Translations under genes and position numbers: made by a program
Assembly (NCBI GenBank): GCA_020883125.1
Contig: JAHREW010000006.1
Coordinates: 124,001 to 188,000 of the forward strand
From: Microcoleus sp. CAWBG506
GTDB lineage: Bacteria > Cyanobacteriota > Cyanobacteriia > Cyanobacteriales > Microcoleaceae
Length of the DNA: 64,000 bases
Direction of reading: 5' to 3'
In this document: positions 50,164-59,196 of the stretch, piece after piece
Numbering within the stretch: the stretch's first letter is position 1
Layout of the letters: every line of letters starts with the position of its first letter
The notes under the pieces: model-generated
What the model saw: the letters and a program-made list of their open reading frames with translations, nothing else
Database searches by the model: none
Told to the model about the DNA's origin: nothing

Positions 50164-51903
50164 TTAAAAGCAAATCTCACCTTTATCAAACTTTGTTTGA
50201 AGTTTTTTCTTTGCGGCTGGGGTAAGACCTAGAAAAAACGCCATCTCGTCTATGTCACAATAGATTTCAGTATTTCTATCACTGATCAATTCATCGATAG
50301 TTTTCTCCCTGATACTGGTTCCCTTGAAAGCCTTCTTTATTTCGGATTTATTGGCTTTATTGAGATTAATAGGAAATGGCGTGGCTGTAGGAGTTGGTTT
50401 GGGTATAGGCGTGGATGTGGGTGTGGGTATTGGCGGGGGAATAACCTTATCAGATTTGATAAATTGAATGTTTTTAAGTTCCAACTTTCTTTCCAGGAGA
50501 GGTGGACAGGAAGGAGCAATCATAAAAGATAAATCTCCCGGTGTCCCATCAGGGGTAAAGGGTTTGAAATTGGCAGCTTCTAACCATTGATTAAACTTTT
50601 CTAAATGGCTGCTCAGCAGTTCATAGTTTTTAGCTTCCCCAAAGGCTCTAGCAACACAAGTGCTGTTGTGCCGTAATTCCACGTAACAGTCAAAGGCGCG
50701 ACCGTTAATCAATGTTGTAGTTGAAACTGCCGATAGAGTGTATGATTTCTGCTTGAGGTAACTTGCCCAGTATTGTCTACACTCGGATTCTACTAACTGG
50801 CGTGAACTGCCTTCAAATTCCTGTTCTGGAGCTTCTTGAAAATATTTTTCATGTATTTCTAATACAGCCCCAGCATAGTGTTGACAAAACTCTCTCAAGG
50901 TATTAACAGGATTCAATGTTATATCTTTGATTTCTTCCCATGCTTGAGAAAATTTTTTATATCCCTTATAAGCGCCTTTAATACGCTCATCAATTTTATT
51001 TCTAATCAGTTCAAATTCATTGGTATAACCCTTATTTAGATTTATCACTGATTCACCTAGAAGACTTTCCATGACAGAATCTTCAGCAATAAAACTTTCT
51101 ACGTTATTTGATGTACCTACTAAGTATATTAACAAGCGAATCTTCGATCCGAATTTTTCTTTTGCCCTTCTAATTAATTGTTTGAAAAGAAGTCTTGTTT
51201 CTTTAATTTGATCGGGAGATGTTACTAAAGCATCTAACTCATCTATGAGGTAAACAAAACTAAAGTTGGGATCAACGGCTGATACTTTAGATACTATAGA
51301 AAAGAAAAAATCTTCAAGACTATCCACATTATCAGCAATAGACTTTTTGAATTTTGTGCGAAATAGCATCAAATCTTGAGCAGCATTAAGTTGAGTAACT
51401 TCAGTGTCAGATAAATAATCCCTCAAAACTTTTCTAGCTACATTTTTAACTGAATCCAATAATTCTTTATTGTGTGACAACTCATAAAATGTATGAGCTA
51501 GGATGTGGGAGTACAATTCTTTCTTAAAACCCTTCCCAATAAATTCATCAAACACAGAGAGTTGGAACTCAACAACTACAGAGTGCTTTTGATAGGCTGG
51601 TTTAGTTTTAGCTAATTCATGCAAGTAAGTTAATAGAGAGGTTTTACCACTACCAACTAGGGCTGCAACGAATCTAAATGTAAAGTAGCCGTCATCAAAT
51701 GTATGACTAAGATCGTCCTCAAGAAGCTGAGTTAGGTTGGATATTTGCCGCCCCGACAAACTTTTGGCTGTAGATCCTTCACCTTCTGACCCTGGAAGCC
51801 TAACAACGCGCTCTATTCTAATATCATCAACAAATCCTGCGCTTGAATTTACTTGGTGAAGGAAGTCTCTTATATACCTTTTTTTTCCTGCATCTTCTGT
51901 CAT
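50164..51903 (-). CDS. P-loop ATPase with nuclease-like and C-terminal HhH domains (defence-like)
   Basis: 579 residues. ATPase part: Walker A VAALVGSGKTSLL (K87, T88), Walker B FSFVYLIDELDAL (D221, E222), and a sensor-like YLVGTSNN at 260-267. After helical linkers, residues ~395-445 carry RAFDCYVELRHNS and ARAFGEAKNYELL, with D405, E423 and K425 spaced as in PD-(D/E)XK nucleases. A Pro/Thr-rich linker (PPPIPTPTSTPIPKPTPTAT) at ~489-509 leads to a ComEA-like helix-hairpin-helix (INLNKANKSEIKKAFKGTSI) at 511-579. So: ATPase, nuclease, flexible tether and DNA-binding end. It follows a winged-helix gene by 3 bp. The family is not one I can name. AT-rich (20 of 60 GC in one sampled line) and free of HIP1 sites. 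Confidence 0.7.
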   Translation of the reverse strand: MTEDAGKKRYIRDFLHQVNSSAGFVDDIRIERVVRLPGSEGEGSTAKSLSGRQISNLTQLLEDDLSHTFDDGYFTFRFVAALVGSGKTSLLTYLHELAKTKPAYQKHSVVVEFQLSVFDEFIGKGFKKELYSHILAHTFYELSHNKELLDSVKNVARKVLRDYLSDTEVTQLNAAQDLMLFRTKFKKSIADNVDSLEDFFFSIVSKVSAVDPNFSFVYLIDELDALVTSPDQIKETRLLFKQLIRRAKEKFGSKIRLLIYLVGTSNNVESFIAEDSVMESLLGESVINLNKGYTNEFELIRNKIDERIKGAYKGYKKFSQAWEEIKDITLNPVNTLREFCQHYAGAVLEIHEKYFQEAPEQEFEGSSRQLVESECRQYWASYLKQKSYTLSAVSTTTLINGRAFDCYVELRHNSTCVARAFGEAKNYELLSSHLEKFNQWLEAANFKPFTPDGTPGDLSFMIAPSCPPLLERKLELKNIQFIKSDKVIPPPIPTPTSTPIPKPTPTATPFPINLNKANKSEIKKAFKGTSIREKTIDELISDRNTEIYCDIDEMAFFLGLTPAAKKKLQTKFDKGEICF

Positions 51904-51906
51904 AGC

Positions 51907-52482
51907 TTACTCTACCCACTGAATAAGTTCATCTTCTTTTTCGATCACGGCAAAGACTTTGCTATTTGATTTAAGCAAAGCAAAATTTTTATTCAAGTTT
52001 GATTGAGATATATCGTTTTGTTCCAAAAATTTATGACAAATTTCTCGGCTGCGAATAGCAACGACTCCCCTTAACTCTTGACGCTTTCTTTCTTCAAAAT
52101 AAAGAGCCTTAAACTTTTCTACAAATTTCTCAAAGTCCATTTCTTTACCACCATCGGAAGTATGAGAAGCCGCAACTCCGATTTGACAGTAACGCCAAAG
52201 AGTATTTATAAGTTTCGCTCCTTTTGCTGAATCAAACTCATACTTACTGGTTTGCAGATTAGCAGCTAGAACTTTCTTGCCTTGCTCTGTCACGAAAAGC
52301 TGACCCTTTTTAGGAGATTCGAGCAATTGCTTCTGACACAAAATATCACAGATAGCATTCGCATCCTTCTGGTATCCTTTAGATAAATGCTGTTTCACCT
52401 CGCTTTTAGTCACCTTACTCTCTTTTGAGTAGGCTACTGCGTACAGCAAGTAAAGCAGTTGTTCGGCAGAAAGCTCGCTCAT
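51907..52482 (-). CDS. Winged-helix-type partner of the ATPase-nuclease
   Basis: 191 residues. The N-terminal half has a helix-turn-helix pattern (ELSAEQLLYLLYAVAYSKES, VTKSEVKQHLSKGYQKDANA, ICDILCQKQLLESPKKGQLF, VTEQGKKVLA), as in MarR/replication-type winged helices where GQLFVTEQGKKVL is the wing. The second half (FEKFVEKFKALYFEERKRQE, ISQSNLNKNFALLKSNSKVF) is helical and unrecognised. AGAGGA stands before the ATG at 52482, and the ATPase gene starts 3 bp after this stop, so it is a two-gene operon. It could load the ATPase onto DNA or regulate the operon. Very AT-rich (about 15 of 60 GC in one sampled line). Confidence 0.65.
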   Translation of the reverse strand: MSELSAEQLLYLLYAVAYSKESKVTKSEVKQHLSKGYQKDANAICDILCQKQLLESPKKGQLFVTEQGKKVLAANLQTSKYEFDSAKGAKLINTLWRYCQIGVAASHTSDGGKEMDFEKFVEKFKALYFEERKRQELRGVVAIRSREICHKFLEQNDISQSNLNKNFALLKSNSKVFAVIEKEDELIQWVE

Positions 52483-52665
52483 AGGTTCCTCTTGTCCACT
52501 GGTACTGGGCTGAAAGTGAATGGTAATTTAGAGAATACCACGCCTCATACTCCTAAAGCAGTCCTATTGATTACTTAATGCTTGGGGACTTGACAAGTGA
52601 GAGCGGACAATCGGCAAAGGTTGAGTCTGTAAGCTACAGTTAAATTTTACTAGAAGCGATCGCAC

Positions 52666-53226
52666 TCAATCAATCAACTCTGCTTCTTCAAAAATTAGTC
52701 GAGTCGTCAACTCCAAACCGGGCAACAACTCATCCACAATCGGCATATTATCCGTATAAACTTGACTAGAACCATCGGGGAAAAAACTTCTAATTAAAAT
52801 AGCCTCTGGATCAACCACCCAAACTCGCGCAACACCCGCCGCCAAATAATCTTTCGCCTTCTCTTCAAATTCCTTCATCGTTTGATCCGGCGATATAATC
52901 TCAATCACCAATTCAGGAATTGCGGGACAAGCTTCATTTCGTCGCCAACTTTTCGGCAGACGCGCATAAGAAATGTACATTAAATCTGGAACAGGTGCCC
53001 AATCTTTACCCTGACGTTTTAACAAAACTGCCCATTCTGGCAACACTCGCCCCCGTCCTTTACACCATGCACGAATTACGCGACACAAAGCAAACTGTAA
53101 AGTCGAATGAAAAAATTTGGGAGACATTTTAGGAACTGCTTGACCATCTACAAACTCATAATACACGTCTCCGTCGGGCAAAGCTAGAAATTCTGCTAAA
53201 GTGAGTTTAGTTTCGATACCTATCAT
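52666..53226 (-). CDS. Uma2/DUF820-family nuclease-like protein
   Basis: 186 residues, complete. LTLAEFLALPDGDVYYEFVD is the usual start; the PD-(D/E)XK-like core is VPDLMYISYARLP and ELVIEIISPDQTMKEFEEKA with the E...K pair, followed by DYLAAGVARVWVVDPE. These genes are very abundant in filamentous cyanobacteria and their role is unsettled (nuclease fold, some linked to mobile DNA). A dead member stands at 1464-1770. It lies beside the AT-rich ATPase operon on the same strand, 183 bp upstream. Confidence 0.9.
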   Translation of the reverse strand: MIGIETKLTLAEFLALPDGDVYYEFVDGQAVPKMSPKFFHSTLQFALCRVIRAWCKGRGRVLPEWAVLLKRQGKDWAPVPDLMYISYARLPKSWRRNEACPAIPELVIEIISPDQTMKEFEEKAKDYLAAGVARVWVVDPEAILIRSFFPDGSSQVYTDNMPIVDELLPGLELTTRLIFEEAELID

Positions 53227-53347
53227 GACTCTTAGCCCTCTCGATAATTAATTGATATATTTATTGTATCCCTATTTATTTACTTGTCATTGTACCAAAG
53301 CGATCGCACTTTCATCTCCGTTCACCACCAACTCCCTGAAAAACCGC

Positions 53348-53353
53348 TATAAT
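53348..53353 (+). promoter_or_regulatory. Consensus -10 box of the SDR gene
   Basis: TATAAT, an exact match, 42 bases before the ATG at 53395; no good -35 box is seen at the right spacing. A transcript start near 53360 would make the GTG at 53362 almost leaderless, which favours the ATG at 53395 as the true start. Confidence 0.45.
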
Positions 53354-53394
53354 GGGATGCGGTGCAAAATGTGAACAACCAACAACCAAACATT

Positions 53395-54270
53395 ATGTTC
53401 TTAGTAACCGGAGCAACAGGGGCACTAGGCCGCCGCATAGTACGAGAAATTAGACAGCAAGAAAAACCCGTCCGCGCATTTGTTCGCCTCCCATCTCGCT
53501 ACTCAGAACTAGAAAACCGAGGCGCAGAAATTTTCATCGGCGACTTGAAACAAGATAAGGATATTAAAAAAGCCTGCCAGGGAGTAAAATGCGTCATCAG
53601 CACTCACGGCACCGGCGGTGATGTTCAAGCCGTACACTACCGTGCTAACATAGAATTGATCGACTGCGCCAAGGAAGCCGGAGTTGAGCATTTTGTATTT
53701 CTTTCGGTACTAGGAGTCGATCGCGGATACGAAGATTCGGCAGTATTCAAAGCCAAGCGAGAAGTCGAAAAATACCTGCAAAACAGCGGCTTGAATTATA
53801 CAATCCTGCGGCCCGCCGGTTTTGCTTCAAGCTTGTTACCCTTAGCAGAAAGGTTTCGAGAAACCGGACTTTACCTGCTAATTGGCGACGGCAAAAACCG
53901 CACCTCTGTTGTCAGTACCGACGACTTAGCTCGTATTGCAGTAGACTCCTCAACTGTGGAAGGTGCGCGCAACCAAATTCTACCCGTCGGCGGCCCGGAT
54001 GTGCTGACAAGAGATGACATTGCGCGCATTTTTGGACGCTTATTCGATCGCGAACCTGTAATCATTAACCCGCCACTGGTGGTGTTTGACGGATTGCGAA
54101 ATGCCTTGGGTTTTTTGAACCCTCAAGCTCAAAAAGGTTTGGGGACTTTGCGGGTATTGCTGGGTAATGAATTTTTCTGTACCCCGGAAGAAGTGCACAA
54201 CTTAGAATCAATTTACGGCATCAAAATGGAATCCCTAGAAACCTTTTTGAAGCGCAACTTGAGTCTGTAA
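53395..54270 (+). CDS. NAD(P)-binding SDR/NmrA-like protein
   Basis: 291 residues from ATG 53395 (MFLVTGATGALGRRIVREIR); the frame can start at GTG 53362 with 11 more residues that lack family features. The dinucleotide motif is VTGATGALGRR, and LSVLGVDRGYEDSAVF with KREVEKYLQNSGLNYTILRP is the atypical-SDR a5 pattern in which the YxxxK is replaced. Family members in cyanobacteria and plastids (Ycf39-like and relatives) serve in pigment or photosystem maintenance, but this one cannot be assigned more narrowly. It is likely to be cytosolic or stromal-side. Confidence 0.85.
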   Translation: MFLVTGATGALGRRIVREIRQQEKPVRAFVRLPSRYSELENRGAEIFIGDLKQDKDIKKACQGVKCVISTHGTGGDVQAVHYRANIELIDCAKEAGVEHFVFLSVLGVDRGYEDSAVFKAKREVEKYLQNSGLNYTILRPAGFASSLLPLAERFRETGLYLLIGDGKNRTSVVSTDDLARIAVDSSTVEGARNQILPVGGPDVLTRDDIARIFGRLFDREPVIINPPLVVFDGLRNALGFLNPQAQKGLGTLRVLLGNEFFCTPEEVHNLESIYGIKMESLETFLKRNLSL

Positions 54271-54339
54271 AATCAGTCCTATATGGGACTGTGACAATTA
54301 CAAGACTTACCTATTCTGGGAGCATCTAGATTTTGTATA

Positions 54340-54404
54340 GGCGAAGCATGACGGCAGACAATTTATTAGTGATAACCAGAGATTTACAGCCGTCATGCTT
54401 CGCC
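54340..54404. repeat. 15-bp inverted repeat GGCGAAGCATGACGG
   Basis: GGCGAAGCATGACGG (54340-54354) and CCGTCATGCTTCGCC (54390-54404) are exact inverted copies around a 35-base spacer. It looks like a miniature palindromic element in the 261-bp gap before tilS. Confidence 0.75.
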
Positions 54405-54456
54405 CCTACGAATATATTTACCAAACACAGATGCACCCCCTATTCTGAAGGAGAAC

Positions 54457-54514
54457 ACCGGGTTTTTGATGAAATCTCCGGGCTGAAACGAAGTATTTTA
54501 TCAAAAAACCCGGT
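54457..54514. repeat. ACCGGGTTTTTGAT palindromic repeat upstream of tilS
   Basis: ACCGGGTTTTTGAT (54457-54470) and ATCAAAAAACCCGGT (54500-54514) are inverted arms with one extra base on the right. Related to the copy after ruvA at 18692. The tilS start is 18 bp further on. Confidence 0.75.
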
Positions 54515-54531
54515 TTCTTAAGTTATAATCT

Positions 54532-55638
54532 ATGCCCAATCACCTATCTTCCCAATGGACACAACTCCACGCTCAACTGCACCGGACACTGCTACACCGC
54601 AAAATATTGCCCCCAAATCAGCGATTATTAGTAGCAGTATCCGGCGGGCAAGATTCTTTGTGTGCCATGAAGTTACTGCTAGATTTGCAGCCAAAATGGG
54701 GCTGGCAATTAGCAATTGTTCACTGCGATCACCGCTGGCGTGTGGATTCGGAAGCTAATGCAAATCATGTAGAAAATTTAGCTAAACATTGGGGAATATC
54801 ATATTATCAAAAGACCGCCGATCGCATTCCGAAAACTGAAGCAGCAGCCCGCAACTGGCGATATCAAAGTTTAACCGAAATTGCGATCGCCCATAACTAC
54901 CCTTACATTATTACAGGCCACACAGCGAGCGATCGCGCCGAAACCCTCCTTTACAACCTAATTCGCGGTAGCGGTGCCGATGGACTTTCAGCCCTCACAT
55001 GGGTTCGCCCCCTTGTCGATTTTCCATTGCCGATTTCAGATTGTAGATTAGAGAAGGTAAATGAAAATCCCGAATCGAAAATCCCCAATCTCAACTCTCA
55101 AATCTACTTAGTTCGTCCCTTGCTGGAAATAAGTCGATCGCAAACAGGCGAATTTTGTCAACAGCAAAAACTACCAGTTTGGGAAGATTCCACAAACCAG
55201 GATTTGCAATACGCCCGCAACCGGATTCGATCGGAATTATTACCTTATTTAGAAACTCATTTTAACCCCCAAACCCAACAAGCCCTCGCTCAAACAGCCG
55301 AAATCCTCCGCGCTGATGTCGAATATCTCGAAGCTGCCGCCACCGAATTGCTACAGCGAGCCATGTTACAAATCAACGAAGGAGAGCACGGAACTTTTCA
55401 ACTTCCAGTCAAGTTAAATCTCCCCATTTTGCAAGCAGCCCCTCTTTCCTTGCAGCGACGAGCCATGCGACAGCTACTGCAACAAATACTACCAAGTGCT
55501 CCCAGCTTTGACAGCATCGAAAAACTCACAGCTTTGATTGTAGCACCTAATCGATCGCAAACAGATCCATTTCCATCAGGTGCGATCGGTATAGTAGAAA
55601 AACCTTGGATTATTATCACATCTGGGCCTAGGGCATAG
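54532..55638 (+). CDS. tilS: tRNA(Ile)-lysidine synthetase
   Basis: 368 residues. The PP-loop SGGQDS is at 37-42 in LLVAVSGGQDSLCAM, and GHTASDRAETLLYNLIRGSG with the ARNRIRSELLPYLE segment follows. It changes the wobble C of tRNA-Ile(CAU) to lysidine so that it reads AUA. Residues ~168-190 (SDCRLEKVNENPESKIPNLN) interrupt the usual order between LVDFPLPI and YLVRPLLEI; the DNA there (55033-55101) is like intergenic TTGTAGATTAGAG / AATCCCGAATC repeats and keeps frame. The C-terminal domain is short compared with the E. coli enzyme, as usual in cyanobacteria. Confidence 0.93.
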   Translation: MPNHLSSQWTQLHAQLHRTLLHRKILPPNQRLLVAVSGGQDSLCAMKLLLDLQPKWGWQLAIVHCDHRWRVDSEANANHVENLAKHWGISYYQKTADRIPKTEAAARNWRYQSLTEIAIAHNYPYIITGHTASDRAETLLYNLIRGSGADGLSALTWVRPLVDFPLPISDCRLEKVNENPESKIPNLNSQIYLVRPLLEISRSQTGEFCQQQKLPVWEDSTNQDLQYARNRIRSELLPYLETHFNPQTQQALAQTAEILRADVEYLEAAATELLQRAMLQINEGEHGTFQLPVKLNLPILQAAPLSLQRRAMRQLLQQILPSAPSFDSIEKLTALIVAPNRSQTDPFPSGAIGIVEKPWIIITSGPRA

Positions 55639-55812
55639 CACATTAGACATCGCGCATTAAAACCTGCTTCCTGAATTTCCACCCTTGGGGGGTGATATCG
55701 TTTCCGGTTGTATTGGAATGATTTAACCGCAGAGAACACAGAGGACACAGAGGGAGAGAATAGAGATATGAATAATTCAGATGCTATCGGATTTGATATG
55801 ACTTATTCCTTC

Positions 55813-57657
55813 TTAACTCGAACAATGATAAACTTGATATTCATACCCATCAACAGCAGGCAATTTCCGCGATTCAACCTCACAACCTTGCGCTTTTAAA
55901 TCCACAGGTGCACGAAAATTCACCAACCACAAATCTAGTGGGCGCTTCAATTGACTGATTGTTTTGTCAAGTGTCCCAGACGCTATTTCCGGTGTCTCCC
56001 TTTTCAGATTAGCCAAAAGAAAAAGGGGAGACTCCCTGGATTTAACTTCTTCCTGATTTTCTCTTCCTTCTTCCTGAAGCGGTTCCTGAGCCCTTCGGCT
56101 ACGCTCAGGATAAACGCAGTCGTTGGGCCTTCTTCCTTCTTCCCTCTTCCTAATTTCCCAGCCAATACCCATCAATTCCCCCATTTCCACATGAGTCTTT
56201 TGAGTAGTAGCAATCAACACCGGAACTTGTGATACTTCGCGGATAATTGACACCAAAATATCTGGTTTGTAATACTTCCGATAACCGAGATTGGAATTTA
56301 CTGTAACACCACTCACAAAACCCATTAATAAAATTAGTAAAACAGCTTTTTTCCCAGAAGTTTCGATAGCTCCGTAATTAAACCATTGACTTTTTACTGT
56401 AGGTGTGTTATACAGAACTGCCAAGGCTGCTCCTAACAATAAAATCACCCCTGGAAAGTAAACAAAATTGTATCTAGCACCGCGAGTGAGGTCAATATCA
56501 AGAATATATTTAAAACTAAAGAATAAGAAAATTGCTCCAACTACAAACCAGCCAAGAATAACAGTACCTAAAACAGTATCCGGGTTTTTTAAAGCAGTTT
56601 TAATCGCGCCAAACAGCAGGGGAAGTGCCCAGACAAAAAAGACAGCCATCCCGATCGCCGATGCAATCACTACTGCCAGATTTGACGATTCCACGGGTAA
56701 CAAAGATATCACAGTAATCCATCCAGCCAAAGCTTGAAAAATTGGACTAATCCAATTCAACCAAGTGCGATCGCCACTAACAATCCAATTAGTTAATTCA
56801 CTGCCATACTTATTGGAAAAAAATATGGGAACCCAAATTAATCCCCCAGCAGCCGTACCGCTAGCCAGTGCCAATAATCGCCAGATATTTTTAGATTTGC
56901 CCAAAGGAGAGTTATTTTTTTTCAACTCATTTCTTTTCTGAAAAAAAAGATATAATTTTTCATTATATTGCTGGGCAACTACAGCAGTTAACGCTATTGC
57001 TTCCGCGCATAAAGTTAGAACAAAAAAGTAGTGACTGGCTATTCCCAAACAGTTAAATATCAACCATATTGCCACATTCCAAAGGGGAATTATCCCCCGT
57101 TTTTGTAGGCGTTTCATACTTAAAGTTAAGCAAAATAAAGAAGCAATAACTAATAAAATTCCTAAAGTGTAATGTCTAGCTTCTTGAGCGAGATAAACAC
57201 CGTAGGGAGAAACTGCCATCATCGCAGCAGCACATTGACCAACTAGAGGAGAATTAAACGCAAATTTGCCCAAAAAGTAAATAGCTGGAACGGAAATTAC
57301 ACCCAATAAAGCTGGGAGCGATCGCCCAATCCAGACTAAACTATCGGCAGAAGGCCCAAACAAATCCATCCACCAGTGAGCAAGCATAAAATAAACGGGA
57401 GGATGATTGCTTTCTAGCAGTAAATTATGCAGCACATCGCCAGTGGTAGCAGTGGGACTCCATTGCAGTGGTTCCAGTAAACTAGAAAGAGCGATCGCCC
57501 GATCGAGCGGCACACCTCGAAAACTATTGCCCAAACTAAAAACTAAAGTGGAAAACTCATCCGTCCACAGTGGTTTAGAGTCCAAATTGGCAAATCGCAA
57601 CATCAAGGCGATCGCCATCCACAGTAATAGCAATAATAATTGTTGATTCTTAATCAT
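55813..57657 (-). CDS. GT39-like multi-spanning glycosyltransferase with in-frame repeat insertion
   Basis: 614 residues with about 11 hydrophobic helices. The first loop has RFANLDSKPLWTDEFSTLVF with the Asp/Glu pair of the lipid-phosphosugar-dependent GT39/PMT group, then ESNHPPVYFMLAHWWMDLFG. It should move sugars from polyprenyl-phosphate donors to an acceptor outside the membrane. Residues ~497-560 (REEGRRPNDCVYPERSRRAQ and on) are translated from a dispersed palindromic repeat (CCTGAGC...GCTCAGG at about 56083-56110) that kept the frame; flanking sequence resumes at LFLLANLKRETPEIA. The next gene upstream makes the polyprenyl-phospho-sugar donor type enzyme, in keeping with this role. 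Confidence 0.85.
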   Translation of the reverse strand: MIKNQQLLLLLLWMAIALMLRFANLDSKPLWTDEFSTLVFSLGNSFRGVPLDRAIALSSLLEPLQWSPTATTGDVLHNLLLESNHPPVYFMLAHWWMDLFGPSADSLVWIGRSLPALLGVISVPAIYFLGKFAFNSPLVGQCAAAMMAVSPYGVYLAQEARHYTLGILLVIASLFCLTLSMKRLQKRGIIPLWNVAIWLIFNCLGIASHYFFVLTLCAEAIALTAVVAQQYNEKLYLFFQKRNELKKNNSPLGKSKNIWRLLALASGTAAGGLIWVPIFFSNKYGSELTNWIVSGDRTWLNWISPIFQALAGWITVISLLPVESSNLAVVIASAIGMAVFFVWALPLLFGAIKTALKNPDTVLGTVILGWFVVGAIFLFFSFKYILDIDLTRGARYNFVYFPGVILLLGAALAVLYNTPTVKSQWFNYGAIETSGKKAVLLILLMGFVSGVTVNSNLGYRKYYKPDILVSIIREVSQVPVLIATTQKTHVEMGELMGIGWEIRKREEGRRPNDCVYPERSRRAQEPLQEEGRENQEEVKSRESPLFLLANLKRETPEIASGTLDKTISQLKRPLDLWLVNFRAPVDLKAQGCEVESRKLPAVDGYEYQVYHCSS

Positions 57658-57838
57658 TCATTTAATAAGAAGGAAAGGGAAGTCGAACAGTGCCTAGCCC
57701 CCATCACAGACGATTTTATCCGCATTTGGGGCGATCGGAGGGCCGACACTCTTGGCACGGCCCCTACAAGCGAATGAAACAGCCATGCCCTGGGTGGTTG
57801 GCTCCTAGCCCGATTCCCCATTCCCAATGCCCAATTTT

Positions 57839-59053
57839 TTAATTAACATCCGTCACCCGCCAACTCAGCTTCATATTAATCCAGAAATTCCACAACGTAA
57901 CAGCCAGGATCGCAATTAAATTAGCCAAATATTCATTCATCCCAAAAATATTAAACATCACATTCACCAGGATCACATTCAAAATCAAACCCATCAAGCA
58001 AATCGTATTAAACTTCAACAGTCGTTTCAAGCGTTGGCGATTGCCACGCTGCCGCCTAGAAATTTCCCCAAAAGTCCATATATCGTTCCACAAAAAGTTA
58101 CTAATAATTGCCAATTCCGCAGCCAATATCAAACTGCGAGTCAGTTCCAAATTGCAGAAATTGCGCAGCACGTACAAAACCCCCATATTCACAAACACCC
58201 CGCTGAAACCCACTAAACCAAATCGTATAAACTTGCCCATGGGCCAGCGTGCCAACCGCAACCGGAGCAAATGTCGCAAATAGTCAATATACTGTTTCCA
58301 GGTAACTTTGCTCTCCCCTTCAAGGCGCTCCTGAAACACATAACCAACTTCTCCAATCCAGCGGATATCCCCTCTGCCGAGCACTTCAATCAAAATTTTG
58401 TAACCGGCAGGATTCAGCATTTTGCCCGCAATACAACTGCGGCGCACCATAAAATAGCCGCTCATGGGATCGGAAACCCTGCCCACAACTCCCGGTAGTA
58501 TCACCAATCCCAAAGTCTGAGCTCCCCGCGATAAAAATCGCCTGATCATACTCCAGTCGCTGACTCCACCTTCGGCAACGTGGCGACTAGCAGCGGCTAA
58601 ATCGGCTCCCCGCTTAATCTCTGCCAAAAGATTCAACAACGTCTCTGGCGGATGTTGCAAGTCGGCATCGATTACGCCCAAAACCTCACCTCTGGCGGCT
58701 TGCCATCCCCTAATCACCGCTGTAGAAAGCCCTCGCTCGTGCTCGCGTCGCATCACGCGCAATTGCGGATAGTCGGGTGTCAGGGATAGGGCAACTTCCC
58801 AGGTGCGATCGGGGCTGTTGTCATCCACTACAATCATCTCGTAGTCACCGGCAAGGCTACCATCAAGCAATTGGCTCAGTTTTTCGACAATTGTTTTGAT
58901 ATTTTGGCACTCGTTGTAGGTGGGAATTATCAGGGAAAAATAAATGGGCGGTTCCCCTGTTGTCGCAGAAGTTGAAGCTACAGTCGGTGCAGCCGGAATT
59001 TCCAAAGGGTTCGTCGGTACTGGCAAGAGCTGATTTGCTTGATTGAAGTGCAT
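57839..59053 (-). CDS. Polyprenol-phosphate mannosyltransferase-like GT2 with GtrA domain
   Basis: 404 residues. The GT2 domain (~38-270) has SLIIPTYNECQNIKTIVEKL, MIVVDDNSPDRTWEVA, VIDADLQHPPE (DAD metal site) and DPMSGYFMVRRS, the pattern of dolichol-phosphate mannose synthases. The C-terminal ~130 residues are a GtrA-like unit of four helices (IRFGLVGFSGVFVNMGVLYV, LILAAELAIISNFLWNDIWT). It makes and probably flips a polyprenyl-phospho-sugar in the inner membrane. It precedes the GT39-like gene on the same strand (181 bp), and the two are likely donor and transferase of one pathway. Confidence 0.88.
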   Translation of the reverse strand: MHFNQANQLLPVPTNPLEIPAAPTVASTSATTGEPPIYFSLIIPTYNECQNIKTIVEKLSQLLDGSLAGDYEMIVVDDNSPDRTWEVALSLTPDYPQLRVMRREHERGLSTAVIRGWQAARGEVLGVIDADLQHPPETLLNLLAEIKRGADLAAASRHVAEGGVSDWSMIRRFLSRGAQTLGLVILPGVVGRVSDPMSGYFMVRRSCIAGKMLNPAGYKILIEVLGRGDIRWIGEVGYVFQERLEGESKVTWKQYIDYLRHLLRLRLARWPMGKFIRFGLVGFSGVFVNMGVLYVLRNFCNLELTRSLILAAELAIISNFLWNDIWTFGEISRRQRGNRQRLKRLLKFNTICLMGLILNVILVNVMFNIFGMNEYLANLIAILAVTLWNFWINMKLSWRVTDVN

Positions 59054-59196
59054 AGTTCCTGTTTTCCGAAAGTAAAATAATGTTTTACGATGATCTGTAG
59101 ACTTGAGAATATGTTTCGTCTAGAGTTGGTTTGTTAAAATCTAAGAACGCCTGTAATTCTAGGTCGTGATTCTGTAACTGAGCTGGAAAATAAACT

